The notes under the pieces: model-generated
Databases searched by the model: none
The model's input: the letters and a program-made list of their open reading frames with translations, nothing else
What the model was told of the DNA's origin: nothing
Made by a program: the position numbers and the translations under genes
Shown here: piece after piece, positions 41,267 to 52,026 of the stretch
Layout of the letters: each line of letters begins with the position of its first letter
How positions within the stretch are numbered: position 1 is the first letter of the stretch
Source of the DNA: Anaeroplasma bactoclasticum
GTDB taxonomy: Bacteria > Bacillota_I > Bacilli_A > Acholeplasmatales > Anaeroplasmataceae
DNA length: 64,000 nucleotides
Assembly (NCBI RefSeq): GCF_003550015.1
Contig: NZ_QXEV01000001.1
Coordinates: forward strand, 1 to 64,000
Direction of reading: 5' to 3'

Positions 41267-41512
41267 ATGGTAAAGTTTGAAGAGTTAATTAAAAACTTAA
41301 TTCTTCCTTTAGTAGCTTATCCTCAGGACGTTGAAATTATACGTTTGAATGATTCTGAAGATGACCTTCAGTATCAGGTAAAGGTAAATCCAAGTGACTT
41401 AGGCAGAGTAATTGGTAAGGGTGGCGCTATTGCAAAAGCTATTCGTACTGTATTATATGCTGGAGCTTCTAAAGAAGGAAAGAAGATACACCTAGATATT
41501 GACAGTAAGTAA
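41267..41512 (+). CDS. khpA: KH-domain RNA-binding protein KhpA
   Basis: An 81-residue single KH domain protein (YlqC family). The RNA-binding GxxG loop is VIGKGGAIAKAIRT. KhpA forms a complex with KhpB/Jag and influences cell-wall synthesis and small-RNA biology in streptococci. It is co-transcribed with rpsP, as usual, and ends at a strong terminator. Confidence 0.93.
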   Translation: MVKFEELIKNLILPLVAYPQDVEIIRLNDSEDDLQYQVKVNPSDLGRVIGKGGAIAKAIRTVLYAGASKEGKKIHLDIDSK

Positions 41513-41535
41513 AAAGAGGGGAAAACCCTCTTTTT
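41511..41535 (+). terminator. rpsP-khpA terminator
   Basis: AAAAAGAGGG (41511-41520) and CCCTCTTTTT (41526-41535) around GAAAA. The stem overlaps the khpA stop. Confidence 0.9.
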
Positions 41536-41591
41536 GTTTTGCAAAAAAATTGTTATAATAGAATAAACAAAACAAAAAAGGAGAAATTTAT

Positions 41592-43727
41592 ATGAAAAAA
41601 TATTTTAGTGTACTTGCATTAAGTCTAGGTGCTTTAGTCTTGGCTTCATGTGGAAATGATGCAGTTTCAACAACGGAAACAGTTGTAACTACTACAGAAA
41701 CAACAACGGAAACAACAACGGAAACAACAACTACTACAAAACCTACTCCAACAACTACAGTGGATAATCCAATAGATGTGAAAGAGTTTGATTCGGCTGT
41801 AACTTTAGGTACAACTAGTGGTGATTATGATTTGGCTGATAATATTCAAGATGGAACAATATTACACGCTTGGAATTGGAGCTATAATACAATTAAAGAA
41901 AACCTTCCTGCAATCGCTCAAAGTGGTTACTCTGCAGTACAAACTTCACCAGTACAGCAAAGCAAATCATCAGCTAAAACTGGTGGATGGAAGAGTGAAT
42001 GGTTTAAATTATATCAGCCAGCTGCATTCAGCATTGCGGCAGATTCTTATTTGGGTACAAAAGAAGAATTGGCAGAAATGTGTGAAGAAGCAGAAAAATA
42101 TGGTATTAAGGTTATTGTCGATATTGTTTCAAATCATTTAGGCAATAATGAGCAAGGAGATCCACTTTCTATATCTGATGCAGTTGGTACTTATGAACCA
42201 GAATTGGTTGCAGATGCTCCATTTGCAAAGTATTTCCATTCCTTTGCTCAAAATGTTAGTGATGATAGTGCATTGACTGTATGCTACTATAGCTTATCTA
42301 ATCTTCCAGATTTAAATACTTCAAATAAATATGTTCAAGAGAGAGTTGCATCTTTACTTAAGGAATGTATCGATTGTGGTGTTGATGGATTTAGATTTGA
42401 TGCTGCAAAACATATTGAAACTCCAGATGATGGAGACAGATTTGGTTCTGATTTCTGGCCAACAATTTTAGGTGCTGCTTCTGAGTATTCCAAAGAGAAG
42501 TTTGGCAAGGATATGTATTATTATGGAGAAATCTTAAATACTTGTGGTGGTGGAAGAAATTATTCTTTCTATACAAAGTATATGAGTGTTACAGATTCAA
42601 AGTATTCTGACAACTGGCGTAAAGGATTAAATGCTACAGCAACAAAGAAAATTTTAGGTAATACAAAGTATTCCTTTAGCGGGGATGGAACTAAGGCTGT
42701 TGTTTGGGCTGAATCTCATGATACCTTCGCAGATGGCACAAGTGCTACTCAAAAGCAAGAAGCAATGAACCGTGTTTATGCATTTGAGGCAAGCCGTGGT
42801 GGCGCAACTCCTTTATACTTTGCAAGACCTAATGCCGCAACGGGTATGGGTGATATGGGATCTAAGGCTTGGAAGAGTGCTGAAATTGGTGCTGTTAATC
42901 GTTTCCATAATGATATGATGGGCGAAAATGAAACTATTTCTTATCAGCCAGGGTTTGTAGTTACAGAACGTGGAGATAAGGGTATGGTTATTATTTCTAC
43001 AAATCCATTAGCTGTTGCTAAAAACTTCACAGTTAATGCATACGCAATTAAAGATGGAACTTATTATGATCAAGTAACAGGTACTGAGGTTGTTGTATCT
43101 GGTGGTGTTGTATCTTCTAGTATTTCTGCTTGCGGAATTATGGTTTTAGAGCAAGTGACACCAACAATTTATCCGACAGTTTCATTAACTGATGAAATTG
43201 GTTATTTCTATGATGATTTCTTAGTTCGTGTTGATGTTACTCATGCAACATCAATGTCCTATTCTATTAATGGTGGAGATGCAGTTACATTTAATGGCTC
43301 TGCTACTATGACATTAGAACCAGATGCTTCAGGTGTTGCAACACTAACTATTACAGCTTATAATGGTGAATTAAAGACAGAAGAAACATATAGATATTAT
43401 CAGGTTGAAAGAAAAGAAGGGTATGTTGCAATCTCAGGATTAAGAGATCTTGCAAGCAATAATTATTTAGCTTGGGTATGGCCAACAGGTAAGGCAGGTC
43501 ATTGGGAAGAAGTTGCTATAGATGGCAATGTTGCATATATTAAAGTTCCTACAGATGCTTCAGGAAACTCATTAATATCTACATCTAACTATTTATTATG
43601 TGCGTTCCCTAAGGATTTTGATGTAACTGTATTATATGGAACAAGCGAAGATGTTTGGTCTCAGAAAACAGGACAAACTGCCGATTACTCTATGAATGCT
43701 GATGTAATTGAGGTTTCAACAATTTAA
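41592..43727 (+). CDS. Secreted GH13 alpha-amylase lipoprotein with starch-binding tail
   Basis: A 711-residue lipoprotein (Cys20 after ALVLAS) with a Thr-rich stalk (about residues 28-55). Residues about 75-525 are a GH13 amylase: DIVSNH, GFRFDAAK with nucleophile Asp270, YYGEIL with acid/base Glu313, and ESHD with Asp377, giving the full catalytic set. The C-terminal 180 residues hold an Ig-like strand set and an aromatic-rich module (NNYLAWVWPTGKAGHWEE) similar to the CBM26-type starch-binding domains. It would start starch breakdown on the cell surface, making maltodextrins for the cytosolic GH13 enzyme and MalQ. A TATAAT lies at 41554-41559. Confidence 0.92.
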   Translation: MKKYFSVLALSLGALVLASCGNDAVSTTETVVTTTETTTETTTETTTTTKPTPTTTVDNPIDVKEFDSAVTLGTTSGDYDLADNIQDGTILHAWNWSYNTIKENLPAIAQSGYSAVQTSPVQQSKSSAKTGGWKSEWFKLYQPAAFSIAADSYLGTKEELAEMCEEAEKYGIKVIVDIVSNHLGNNEQGDPLSISDAVGTYEPELVADAPFAKYFHSFAQNVSDDSALTVCYYSLSNLPDLNTSNKYVQERVASLLKECIDCGVDGFRFDAAKHIETPDDGDRFGSDFWPTILGAASEYSKEKFGKDMYYYGEILNTCGGGRNYSFYTKYMSVTDSKYSDNWRKGLNATATKKILGNTKYSFSGDGTKAVVWAESHDTFADGTSATQKQEAMNRVYAFEASRGGATPLYFARPNAATGMGDMGSKAWKSAEIGAVNRFHNDMMGENETISYQPGFVVTERGDKGMVIISTNPLAVAKNFTVNAYAIKDGTYYDQVTGTEVVVSGGVVSSSISACGIMVLEQVTPTIYPTVSLTDEIGYFYDDFLVRVDVTHATSMSYSINGGDAVTFNGSATMTLEPDASGVATLTITAYNGELKTEETYRYYQVERKEGYVAISGLRDLASNNYLAWVWPTGKAGHWEEVAIDGNVAYIKVPTDASGNSLISTSNYLLCAFPKDFDVTVLYGTSEDVWSQKTGQTADYSMNADVIEVSTI
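41694..41735 (+). repeat. 12-bp tandem repeat coding a Thr/Glu stalk
   Basis: Repeats of an ACAACGGAAACA-like unit in the amylase gene encode TTET repeats. Such units can change copy number by slippage and so vary stalk length. Confidence 0.7.
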
Positions 43728-43741
43728 ACTATATAAAAATT

Positions 43742-43771
43742 CAGTCTGATTAAAAATCAGGCTGTTTTTTT
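43742..43771 (+). terminator. Amylase terminator
   Basis: CAGTCTGATT (43743-43752) pairs with AATCAGGCTG (43755-43764), with one T-G pair, followed by seven T. Confidence 0.85.
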
Positions 43772-43848
43772 AAAAAAATTTTTAAAATAGACATCAATAA
43801 TGTCAATAATGCCTTTATAATGGTAAAAAAATAAGGAGGATAGTCCCT

Positions 43849-46191
43849 ATGCAGCTAAAAGAAGGATTTATCGTATGTGATAATCAAGTAAAATTGAGAA
43901 TATTATCTAATTTAAAGGAATTTAAAAGATATATGTTTATATCCTATAAGGAGCTTATCCATAAGTTTTATGGATATGTTAAGGAAAATGCTATATTTTC
44001 TTTAGTATCTAATTATGGAATATCCTATGACCTAGCAAAAGAATATATGAGGTATGCTCCTTATACGGAAAATAAGGCATATAATGACATAAAGCTAGAT
44101 AGTCTATATAAAGTTAAATCTTTCCTAGAAAAAGAAGATTTAATAGAAAAAGATCCATATTTCATATATCAATTAAAACAATATCCTATTACCTTTATGG
44201 ATATTAAGGAAACAAAGGAATTTGAAAAATTAACAAGTGAGTTATCTAAAATAACTGAAGTTATTCTTATGCCTAAGGAAACTAAGAATTATCAGCCTAA
44301 GGTATCTGAATATGACACGATTTTAGATGAACTATATGATATATGTAATCAGATTAAAATTCTTCATAAAAAAGGAATAAAGTATTCCAATATCTATTTA
44401 ATGAATATGAATTCCGATTATGAATTCATTCTAAAAAGACTATCAGAAAGCTATAATATTCCAATTGCTTTTAAGCCAAATAAGAATATCCTACATACTC
44501 GCTTTGTAAAAGACTTCCTTAAATTATCTATGGAAAAGGAATCATTTCAGGATATATTAAAAGAATTAAATGATTCCATATTTTTAAAGCCTTTAATTCA
44601 ATTAATTACTACCTATTCCTTAGAAGACAAAAAGCCTATAGATTATATTGATTTCTTTAAAAAGGCATTTAAATCCTTTAGTTATGAAGAAAAAATATAT
44701 GAGGATATGGTAAATATATCCAGTTCAACTATTTATGAGGATAATGATTATGTTTTCTATTTAGGCTTAAATCAAGGAATATCTCCTAAAATTTATAAGG
44801 ATGAGGAATATTTACCAGATAATTTGCTAGAAAAGTTATTCCTTCCAACAAGTATAGAAAAGAATAAAGAGGAAAGAGAAAATCTAATTTCTTTGATAAG
44901 AAATACAAAGAATCTTTATCTATCCTATGCAATAAGAAAACAAACCTTAGAATTATTCCCATCAAGTATTATTCAGGAATTAGGATTAGAAACTATAAAA
45001 AAGACTCCTCTTTATGGTTATTCCAAAGATGAGGATATGCTAAGATTATCTGTATTATTATCTATTTTTGATAAGACAAAAGAAGAAAATATGGCCCTAG
45101 ATTATTATGATTTAAGTGATATTCCATATAATACATTTGATAATAAGTTTAAAGGAATAGATAAAGCTCATATGATAGATAGATATAAAGAAGAAGGCTC
45201 TATATCCCTATCCTATTCTACAATGAAGTATTATTTTGAATGTCCATTCCATTATTATGCAGAAAAGATATTAGATTTATCCTCTTATGAGGATTCAATC
45301 GCAACAAGAATAGGTACCTATTCTCATGCAATATTAGAGGATTCTTATAAAGATGATTTTTCCTTTTTAGATTCTTCTTTAAAGCATAAAGAAGAAGGAA
45401 TAAAGGATATCGATATAAAAGATGCCAAAAAGGCAAAATTCTATTTTGAGCAGATGAATGAGGTATTAGTAAATTTAATTGAATATAATAAAAACCATGA
45501 AGCATTATCTAGCTTAAATAAAGTAGAATGTGAAGCACATATATCTTATATGGAAGGAAATCTTAAATTTCATGGCTTTATTGATAAGCTTTTATATACA
45601 GAAATTAATGGCGAAATTTATGCTGCAATTATGGATTATAAAACAGGTAAGGATTTTATTACCCTAGATAATGTAGAAGATGGCTTCCATTTACAGCTTC
45701 CTTCCTATATGTTTTTATTATCTAAATATGAAAAATTTAAGGATAAAAAAATCCATATTATTGGTATTTATCTACAAAAGGTAAATCTGATTGCGTTAGA
45801 TAATTCCAAGGATATCAAAGAACAAAGAGAAAAAAGCTTTAAGCTTCAAGGATTTACTATCCTTGATAAAAGCTTAATTCCTTTACTAGATCCTTCTTAT
45901 AATAAGAGTGATTATATCCAATCTATGGCTACCATTAAGGATGGCTCTTTTGGTAAATATGCAAAAGTAATGGATGAAGAGGAAGAAAATGAATTGATTC
46001 AGCTAGTGGATGTATTTATTCATAGGGTAAGGGATGGAATTATGGACGCATCATTTTCTATTTCTCCAAAAAGAATAAATAACAAGGATCAATCCTGTTT
46101 GTTCTGTCCATATAAGGATTTATGCTTTAAAACATATGGGGATTATATTCATTTAAAAGAAAAGAAATTCCAAGATAAGGAGGGTGAATAA
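43849..46191 (+). CDS. addB: ATP-dependent nuclease subunit AddB
   Basis: A 780-residue AddB. The C-terminal PD-(D/E)XK nuclease domain shows AAIMDYKTGKD, and the iron-sulfur cysteines appear as YYFECPFHYY upstream plus CLFCPYKDLC near the end, the AddB pattern of one distant and three clustered Cys. The N-terminal helicase-like half is inactive in this family. It is much shorter than the B. subtilis protein (about 1,160 residues), so the N-terminal region is reduced. It forms an operon with addA one base downstream. AddAB processes double-strand breaks for RecA loading. Confidence 0.88.
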   Translation: MQLKEGFIVCDNQVKLRILSNLKEFKRYMFISYKELIHKFYGYVKENAIFSLVSNYGISYDLAKEYMRYAPYTENKAYNDIKLDSLYKVKSFLEKEDLIEKDPYFIYQLKQYPITFMDIKETKEFEKLTSELSKITEVILMPKETKNYQPKVSEYDTILDELYDICNQIKILHKKGIKYSNIYLMNMNSDYEFILKRLSESYNIPIAFKPNKNILHTRFVKDFLKLSMEKESFQDILKELNDSIFLKPLIQLITTYSLEDKKPIDYIDFFKKAFKSFSYEEKIYEDMVNISSSTIYEDNDYVFYLGLNQGISPKIYKDEEYLPDNLLEKLFLPTSIEKNKEERENLISLIRNTKNLYLSYAIRKQTLELFPSSIIQELGLETIKKTPLYGYSKDEDMLRLSVLLSIFDKTKEENMALDYYDLSDIPYNTFDNKFKGIDKAHMIDRYKEEGSISLSYSTMKYYFECPFHYYAEKILDLSSYEDSIATRIGTYSHAILEDSYKDDFSFLDSSLKHKEEGIKDIDIKDAKKAKFYFEQMNEVLVNLIEYNKNHEALSSLNKVECEAHISYMEGNLKFHGFIDKLLYTEINGEIYAAIMDYKTGKDFITLDNVEDGFHLQLPSYMFLLSKYEKFKDKKIHIIGIYLQKVNLIALDNSKDIKEQREKSFKLQGFTILDKSLIPLLDPSYNKSDYIQSMATIKDGSFGKYAKVMDEEEENELIQLVDVFIHRVRDGIMDASFSISPKRINNKDQSCLFCPYKDLCFKTYGDYIHLKEKKFQDKEGE

Positions 46192-46192
46192 T

Positions 46193-49100
46193 ATGGGTTG
46201 GACTACGGAACAAGATGAAGCTATCCATAAAAGAGGAGAATCGATTATTGTATCTGCAGGAGCAGGTAGTGGTAAAACTGCAGTTTTATCCGAAAGAATA
46301 TTAGATTATTGCTTAAATGGTGGAGATATAAGAAGAGTCTTAGTTTTAACATTTACTGAAGCTGCGGCAGAGGAAATGAAAGAAAGAATAAGAAAAAAAC
46401 TTAAAGAAAACAAATTATTTACTCAAGCAGAATATATTGATTCTACATATATAACAACCTTTGATTCTTATTCCTTATCTATTGTAAAAAAATACTATTA
46501 TAAGCTTGGCTTAGAAAAGGGTATTGCTATTATGGATGGGGCCTTAATTTCTATTAAGAAAAATGAAATTATTCGTGATTTATTTACAGAATATTATTTA
46601 ATGGAAGATGAATCCTTTTTATCCTTCCTAAGGAAGTATTCTTTGCAAGATGATAAGCAAGTAGCAAATATGGTCTTTGATATGACATCAAGACTTGAGC
46701 TTATTGTTGATTTAGATAAATTTATAGAAGAATATGAGGATAGATATTTTTCTAATGAAAAGATAGAAGAAATTCTATCTTCCTATATGGAATATGTAAA
46801 AGAAGAGGTTAGAAGCTTTATAGATTCCTTAAAGGAATTGGCGAATGAAGCAAGCTATGATCCAAAATTAGAATCCTTTTATTTACCATTAAGTGAATAT
46901 TTATCTCATTTATCTATTGATGATACATATTCCAATTTATATCAGCAAATTGCATTATATGAATTTCCAAGAGCTTCTAGATACTTTGATGATAGATTAA
47001 AGGAATTACATAAGATTGCTAAAGATAAGCTTGCTTTAATAAAGAAGGATGTATTTAAAGAATATACTACCTTAGATATGATGAGGGATGAAATCTATTC
47101 TACAAAGAAGGATGTATTATTCTTATTATCTGTTTGTGATAAGGTATTAAAAAGATTATTTGAATATAAAAAAGAACAAAATATGTTTGGATTTATGGAT
47201 ATTGCAAAGCTTGCGATATCCTTAGTTAAAAATGATTCTTTAGTTAAAGAGGAATTAATGAATTCCTATGATGAGATATTAGTAGATGAATATCAGGATA
47301 CATCGGATATTCAAGAAGCATTTTTATCTTTACTTGAGAATAATAATCGATATATGGTAGGAGATATTAAACAAGCAATTTACCGCTTCCGTAATGCAAA
47401 TCCTTATATTTTTAAAGAGAAATATAATAAATATGCAAGCCATGATGGTGGATATAAAATTGATTTAACATATAATTTTAGATCTAGACAGGAAGTATTA
47501 GATAATATTAATCAATTGTTTAATTCTTTAATGAGTGATTCTTTAGGTGATGCGAATTATAAAAAGGATCATCAAATGCAATTTGGTCAAAAAGATTATT
47601 TGGATTTGAAACAAAATATTGATTTTAATATGGATATTTTATCTTATGAAAAGGATGAAGATATTCCATTTGAACAAGCTGAAATAGAAGCATTTATTAT
47701 TGCAAGAGATATAAAAGAAAAATTATTAAATGGTAATCAAGCCTTACGTAAGAAGAGCTTTTCTAAGGTATCCTATAATGATTTTGCAATATTAATATCT
47801 ACTGCAAGTGAATTTTTAACATTTAAAGCTATCTTTGAATATTTAAATATTCCATTATCTATAGAAGCATCCTTAGATTTAAAGGAATCTATTTTACCAA
47901 CATTATATAAGAATATTTTAACTGTATTATCTGGAATTAAATCAAAGGATTATAGTAAAGAGTATTATCATTCCTTAGCTTCTATAGCTAGAAGCTTCTT
48001 ATATGAATATAGTGATGAGGATATTTATAGATTAATTTATTTAAAGGAAGATTATCCAATTCTAGAGGATATGAAAAATCTATTAATAACAGATGAAATA
48101 TCCTATAGTACCCTATTCTATAACATTAATAGTATTATTCATGTTTATGATAAATTATCTAAAATTGGAGATGTTGATTCATCTTTAGTTGTATTAGAGT
48201 ATATTCATAATATATTTAAGCAATTTGATACCTTAGGCTATGATATTCATGAGGCATCTCTATATTTATCTACTTTATTAGATTCTGGTATTAAAATGGA
48301 ATATAAGCCTGGTGTATCTGCTTCCGATGCAGTAAGAATTATGACTATTCATAAATCTAAGGGATTAGAGTTCCCATATGTGTATTTCCCATTGCTTACA
48401 AAGGGATTCAATCAAGCAGATATGAAACAATCGATAGGTTTATCTATGAAATATGGTATATTTATTCCATTTGTCGATGAGGGGAAATCATCTACAATTA
48501 TAAAAACTCTATATTCCAAAGAGATTAGAGATGAGGATGTATCTGAAAAAGTTAGATTGCTATATGTTGCCTTAACTCGTGCAAGAGAAAAGATGATTTT
48601 ACTTCTTCCTAAGGAAGAGATAAAGAATATAAGTCAAAAGAATATCAAGAGCTTTAGTGATATGATTTATTATGCAAATAGCTTATCTAGCTATTTTAAG
48701 GATATTCATCTAGAGGATTATCATTTAGAGGATTATAAGGCATCCCTAAAGATGAAATCATCCTTTAATGGAGATTATAAAATAGAATATGAAGAAGATT
48801 GTATGCCTAACGAGGTATATAAAACTCAAATTTCAAAGGAATTAAAGGAATTACCTTCAAAGGAATTAAAAAAATCGATTGAGCTTGGTTTAAAATTCCA
48901 TAGAGTATTAGAGGTTATGGATTTTAAATCGATAGATTTAGATAATATCCCTATGAATCCATTATTAAAGGAGAATTTATCTGTTTTATTAAATGATCCA
49001 TTATTTCAAAATATACGTAATGGAAAATATTATCAGGAGCATGAATTTGTATTTTCTAAGGATGATTTAAATTATCATGGTATTATTGACCTTATGGTAG

Positions 49101-49273
49101 AATATTCGGATCATATTGATATTATTGATTATAAGCTTTCGAATGTAGATAGTGATGCTTATAAAAGACAATTAGGTATTTATAAGGATTATGTACAAAC
49201 TATATCTAGTAAGCAAGTAGATTTATATTTGGTTTCTATTATCAAAAAAGAAATTAAAAAAATTGAATTAGAA
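46193..49273 (+). CDS. addA: ATP-dependent helicase/nuclease subunit AddA
   Basis: A 1,026- to 1,027-residue UvrD-type helicase with a C-terminal nuclease. Walker A is SAGAGSGKTAVL near residue 25, Walker B is ILVDEYQDTSDIQ, motif VI includes RLLYVALTRAREKM, and the nuclease motif IDIIDYKLS lies near the C-terminus. It is shorter than B. subtilis AddA (about 1,230). The ATG at 46193 is chosen because AAGGAGG (46177-46183) is nine bases upstream; an in-frame GTG directly touching that site is unlikely. It is translationally close to addB and ends at a UUCG terminator. Confidence 0.9.
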
Positions 49274-49276
49274 TAG

Positions 49277-49296
49277 AAATGGCTTCGGCCATTTTT
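49277..49296 (+). terminator. addBA terminator with UUCG tetraloop
   Basis: AAATGGC (49277-49283), TTCG, GCCATTT (49288-49294), then T. UUCG loops are unusually stable. Confidence 0.88.
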
Positions 49297-49297
49297 A

Positions 49298-49326
49298 TTG
49301 ATTTTCAGGCATTAAAATAGTATACT
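49298..49326 (+). promoter_or_regulatory. Promoter of rimM-trmD-malQ-holA
   Basis: TTGATT (49298-49303), 17 bases, TATACT (49321-49326), directly after the addA terminator. Confidence 0.75.
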
Positions 49327-49351
49327 AAAAATAGTTAGTGAGGTCGATTTT

Positions 49352-49843
49352 ATGAAGTATTTTATGTGTGGCCATATCATGACAACTCATGGTATTAAAG
49401 GAGATTTAAAGGTAAAGAGCTATTCGGATTTTGATCGTTTTTATAAAGGAGCAAGATTATATATTTTACATGGCAAGGATTATGTAGAAGTTGAAGTTTT
49501 AAAGGCAAGTGAATTTGGTAATTATTATTTAGTTCGCTTTAAGGATTTAGAGGATATTAATTTAGTGGAAAAATACCATAGTGATGATATTTATATTTCT
49601 GAACTTGATCGTAAGGATTCCCTAGATAAAGGAGAGTTTTATTATTCCGATTTAATTGGTAAAAGGGTTGTGAATGAAAATATGGAGGATAGAGGTATTG
49701 TAGAAGAAATAAGAGAAATGCCTCATGCGAAGTATTTAGCTATAAGATATAATGAAAAGATTCATCTAGTTCCATTTATTGAAGAATTTATTGGAGATAT
49801 AGATGATAAAATTGTTGTTAAGGAAATCGAGGGATTATTTTGA
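49352..49843 (+). CDS. rimM: Ribosome maturation factor RimM
   Basis: A 163-residue RimM: GHIMTTHGIKGDLKVKSYSD at the N-terminus (the RimM domain) and a C-terminal PRC-barrel (IGKRVVNENMEDRGIV). It helps mature the 30S head together with S19 and 16S rRNA. Its TGA overlaps the trmD start by four bases. The gene pair is the standard order, though separated here from rpsP-khpA. Confidence 0.95.
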   Translation: MKYFMCGHIMTTHGIKGDLKVKSYSDFDRFYKGARLYILHGKDYVEVEVLKASEFGNYYLVRFKDLEDINLVEKYHSDDIYISELDRKDSLDKGEFYYSDLIGKRVVNENMEDRGIVEEIREMPHAKYLAIRYNEKIHLVPFIEEFIGDIDDKIVVKEIEGLF

Positions 49844-50565
49844 AAATTAAAATCTTAACCTTATTTCCGGATATGTTTACCGGATTTATTCATGAATCAA
49901 TTATTAAGCGAGCTATAGAAAAAGGTGTAGTTAGTGTTTCTTTAATTGATATAAGAGAATATTCGTTAGATAAGCATAAGCATGTTGATGATACACCATG
50001 TGGTGGTGGAGCTGGTATGGTTATGGCTTGTGATGTTGTAGATAGGGCAATCAAAGCCAATAAAAGTGAAAATAGCCATATTATTATGATGACTCCCCAG
50101 GGTGCACCATATAATCAAAAGAAGGCTTTAGAATTATCTAAGATGGATGAAATTATGATTATATGTGGACATTATGAAGGATTCGATGAAAGAATAAGAA
50201 GCTATGTAGATGAAGAGATTTCTATAGGAGATTTTGTATTAACTGGAGGAGAGATTCCAGCAATGGCGATATCGGATTCGGTAATTCGTCTTTTAGACCA
50301 TGCCATTCGAGAGGAATCCCATCTAGATGATTCATTTTCTACAGGATTATTAGAATATCCACAATATACAAGGCCTATTGAATATGATGGTATGAGAGTA
50401 CCTGAGGTACTTTTAAGTGGAAATCATAAAAATATTGAAACATTTAGAAAAAAAGAATCTTTAAGAAGAACATATCTTAAAAGACCAGATTTATTAGAAA
50501 ATTATAAATTAAACAAGGAAGAAGAAAAACTTTTGAAAGAAATCATAGAGGAGGAAAAAGTATGA
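49840..50565 (+). CDS. trmD: tRNA (guanine-N1)-methyltransferase TrmD
   Basis: A 241-residue SPOUT methyltransferase that makes m1G37 in tRNA, needed to prevent frameshifting. KILTLFPDMFTGFIHESI at the start, HVDDTPCGGGAGMVM, ICGHYEGFDERI and SIGDFVLTGGEIPAM (the trefoil knot and SAM site) are diagnostic. The start codon is TTG, inside the TTGA overlap with the rimM stop. It also overlaps malQ by four bases. Confidence 0.96.
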   Translation: MKIKILTLFPDMFTGFIHESIIKRAIEKGVVSVSLIDIREYSLDKHKHVDDTPCGGGAGMVMACDVVDRAIKANKSENSHIIMMTPQGAPYNQKKALELSKMDEIMIICGHYEGFDERIRSYVDEEISIGDFVLTGGEIPAMAISDSVIRLLDHAIREESHLDDSFSTGLLEYPQYTRPIEYDGMRVPEVLLSGNHKNIETFRKKESLRRTYLKRPDLLENYKLNKEEEKLLKEIIEEEKV

Positions 50566-52025
50566 GACAAGCAGGAGTATTACTTCACATTTCATCATTA
50601 CCTAGCGAGTATTCCATTGGTTCTATTGGAAAAAGTGCTTATCAATTTGTGGACTTCTTAGAAAGATGTGGTCAGCATGTATGGCAGATTATGCCAATTG
50701 GTCCTACATCCTATGGAGATTCTCCATATCAAGGGGTTAGTGCATTTGCGTTTAATCCATATTTTATTGATTTAGAGCTTTTAGTGGAAGATGGATTATT
50801 ACTAGAAGAGGAATTACCAGCAAAGAAAAGAGCATATCGTGCAGATTATGGAGATTTATTCTATAATCGTTTTAATGTATTAAGAAAAGCTTTCGCCAGA
50901 AGAAAAAAAGTTCAGGCAAAGTTTAAAAAATTCCGTGATGAAGAAGCTTATTGGTTAAAGGATTATGCCATTTATATGGTATTAAAGGAAAATCATAATT
51001 ATGCATCCTGGGATACTTGGGAGGATGATTTTAAATATAGAAACCCTAGTGCTTTAGCTAAATTTGAAGAAACTGAAAAGGATAGAATCCTAGAGTGGCA
51101 ATTCTATCAGTTTATCTTCTATGATCAGTGGATGAGATTAAAGAAATATGCAAATGCCCACGGTGTAGATATTATGGGTGATATGCCAATTTATTGTGCA
51201 TATGATTCTGTTGATGTTTGGAGTAATCCAAATGATTTCCAGCTGGATGGAGCATTAAAGCCATATGCAGTTGCAGGATGTCCACCAGATGCGTTTAGTG
51301 CGGATGGACAGCTATGGGGTAACCCACTTTATAACTGGGGCAGAATGAAGCAAGAAGGCTATCATTGGTGGGTAGCTAGAGTTAAACACGCACTTAAGGT
51401 ATTCAATATTTTACGTATTGACCACTTCAGAGGCTTTGCAGGCTATTTCTCTATTCCATATGGTGCTCCAAACGCTAAGGGAGGACACTGGGAGGATGGT
51501 CCTAGATATCAGCTATTCGAAAAAATTAAGCAGGAATGTCCTAATGCCAATATTGTAGCTGAGAATTTAGGCTTATTAACTCCAGATGTAGAGGAATTAT
51601 TAAATCAGTGTGGCTTCCCAGGAATGAATATCTTCCAGTTTGAGTGGGGAGATTGGAATTATAATGTTCCTATTTATAAACCATATCCAACACATAATGT
51701 ATTCTATTCTGGTACTCATGATAATCAGATGATTACATCCTTCTATGAGTCTTTAGATGAATGGCATAAACAAAAGATTAATGGCCTTGTTGGTATTAAT
51801 TGGGGCGATAGACCAAATAGAAAGATTATTGAATGGTGTATGAGAACTGCCTGTGATTTATGCATTATTCCACTTCAGGATTATTTGGGATTAACAGATG
51901 AAGAAGGAAGAATGAATATTCCATCTAAGGCAAATGGTAATTGGCAGTATATGGCAAAGCCAGAGGATTTCTCCATAGATTTAACAAATTATATTACTTG
52001 GATAACAAAGGATTCAAATAGATAA
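50562..52025 (+). CDS. malQ: 4-alpha-glucanotransferase (amylomaltase)
   Basis: A 487-residue GH77 enzyme: LHISSLPSEYSIGSIG opening, RIDHFRGF with the catalytic Asp, AENLG with the acid/base Glu, and SGTHDNQ with the third carboxylate. It disproportionates maltodextrins in the cytosol. Its ATG overlaps the trmD stop (ATGA), and holA begins one base after its stop. A starch enzyme placed between tRNA-modification and replication genes is unusual and ties its expression to growth genes. Confidence 0.95.
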   Translation: MRQAGVLLHISSLPSEYSIGSIGKSAYQFVDFLERCGQHVWQIMPIGPTSYGDSPYQGVSAFAFNPYFIDLELLVEDGLLLEEELPAKKRAYRADYGDLFYNRFNVLRKAFARRKKVQAKFKKFRDEEAYWLKDYAIYMVLKENHNYASWDTWEDDFKYRNPSALAKFEETEKDRILEWQFYQFIFYDQWMRLKKYANAHGVDIMGDMPIYCAYDSVDVWSNPNDFQLDGALKPYAVAGCPPDAFSADGQLWGNPLYNWGRMKQEGYHWWVARVKHALKVFNILRIDHFRGFAGYFSIPYGAPNAKGGHWEDGPRYQLFEKIKQECPNANIVAENLGLLTPDVEELLNQCGFPGMNIFQFEWGDWNYNVPIYKPYPTHNVFYSGTHDNQMITSFYESLDEWHKQKINGLVGINWGDRPNRKIIEWCMRTACDLCIIPLQDYLGLTDEEGRMNIPSKANGNWQYMAKPEDFSIDLTNYITWITKDSNR

Positions 52026-52026
52026 T

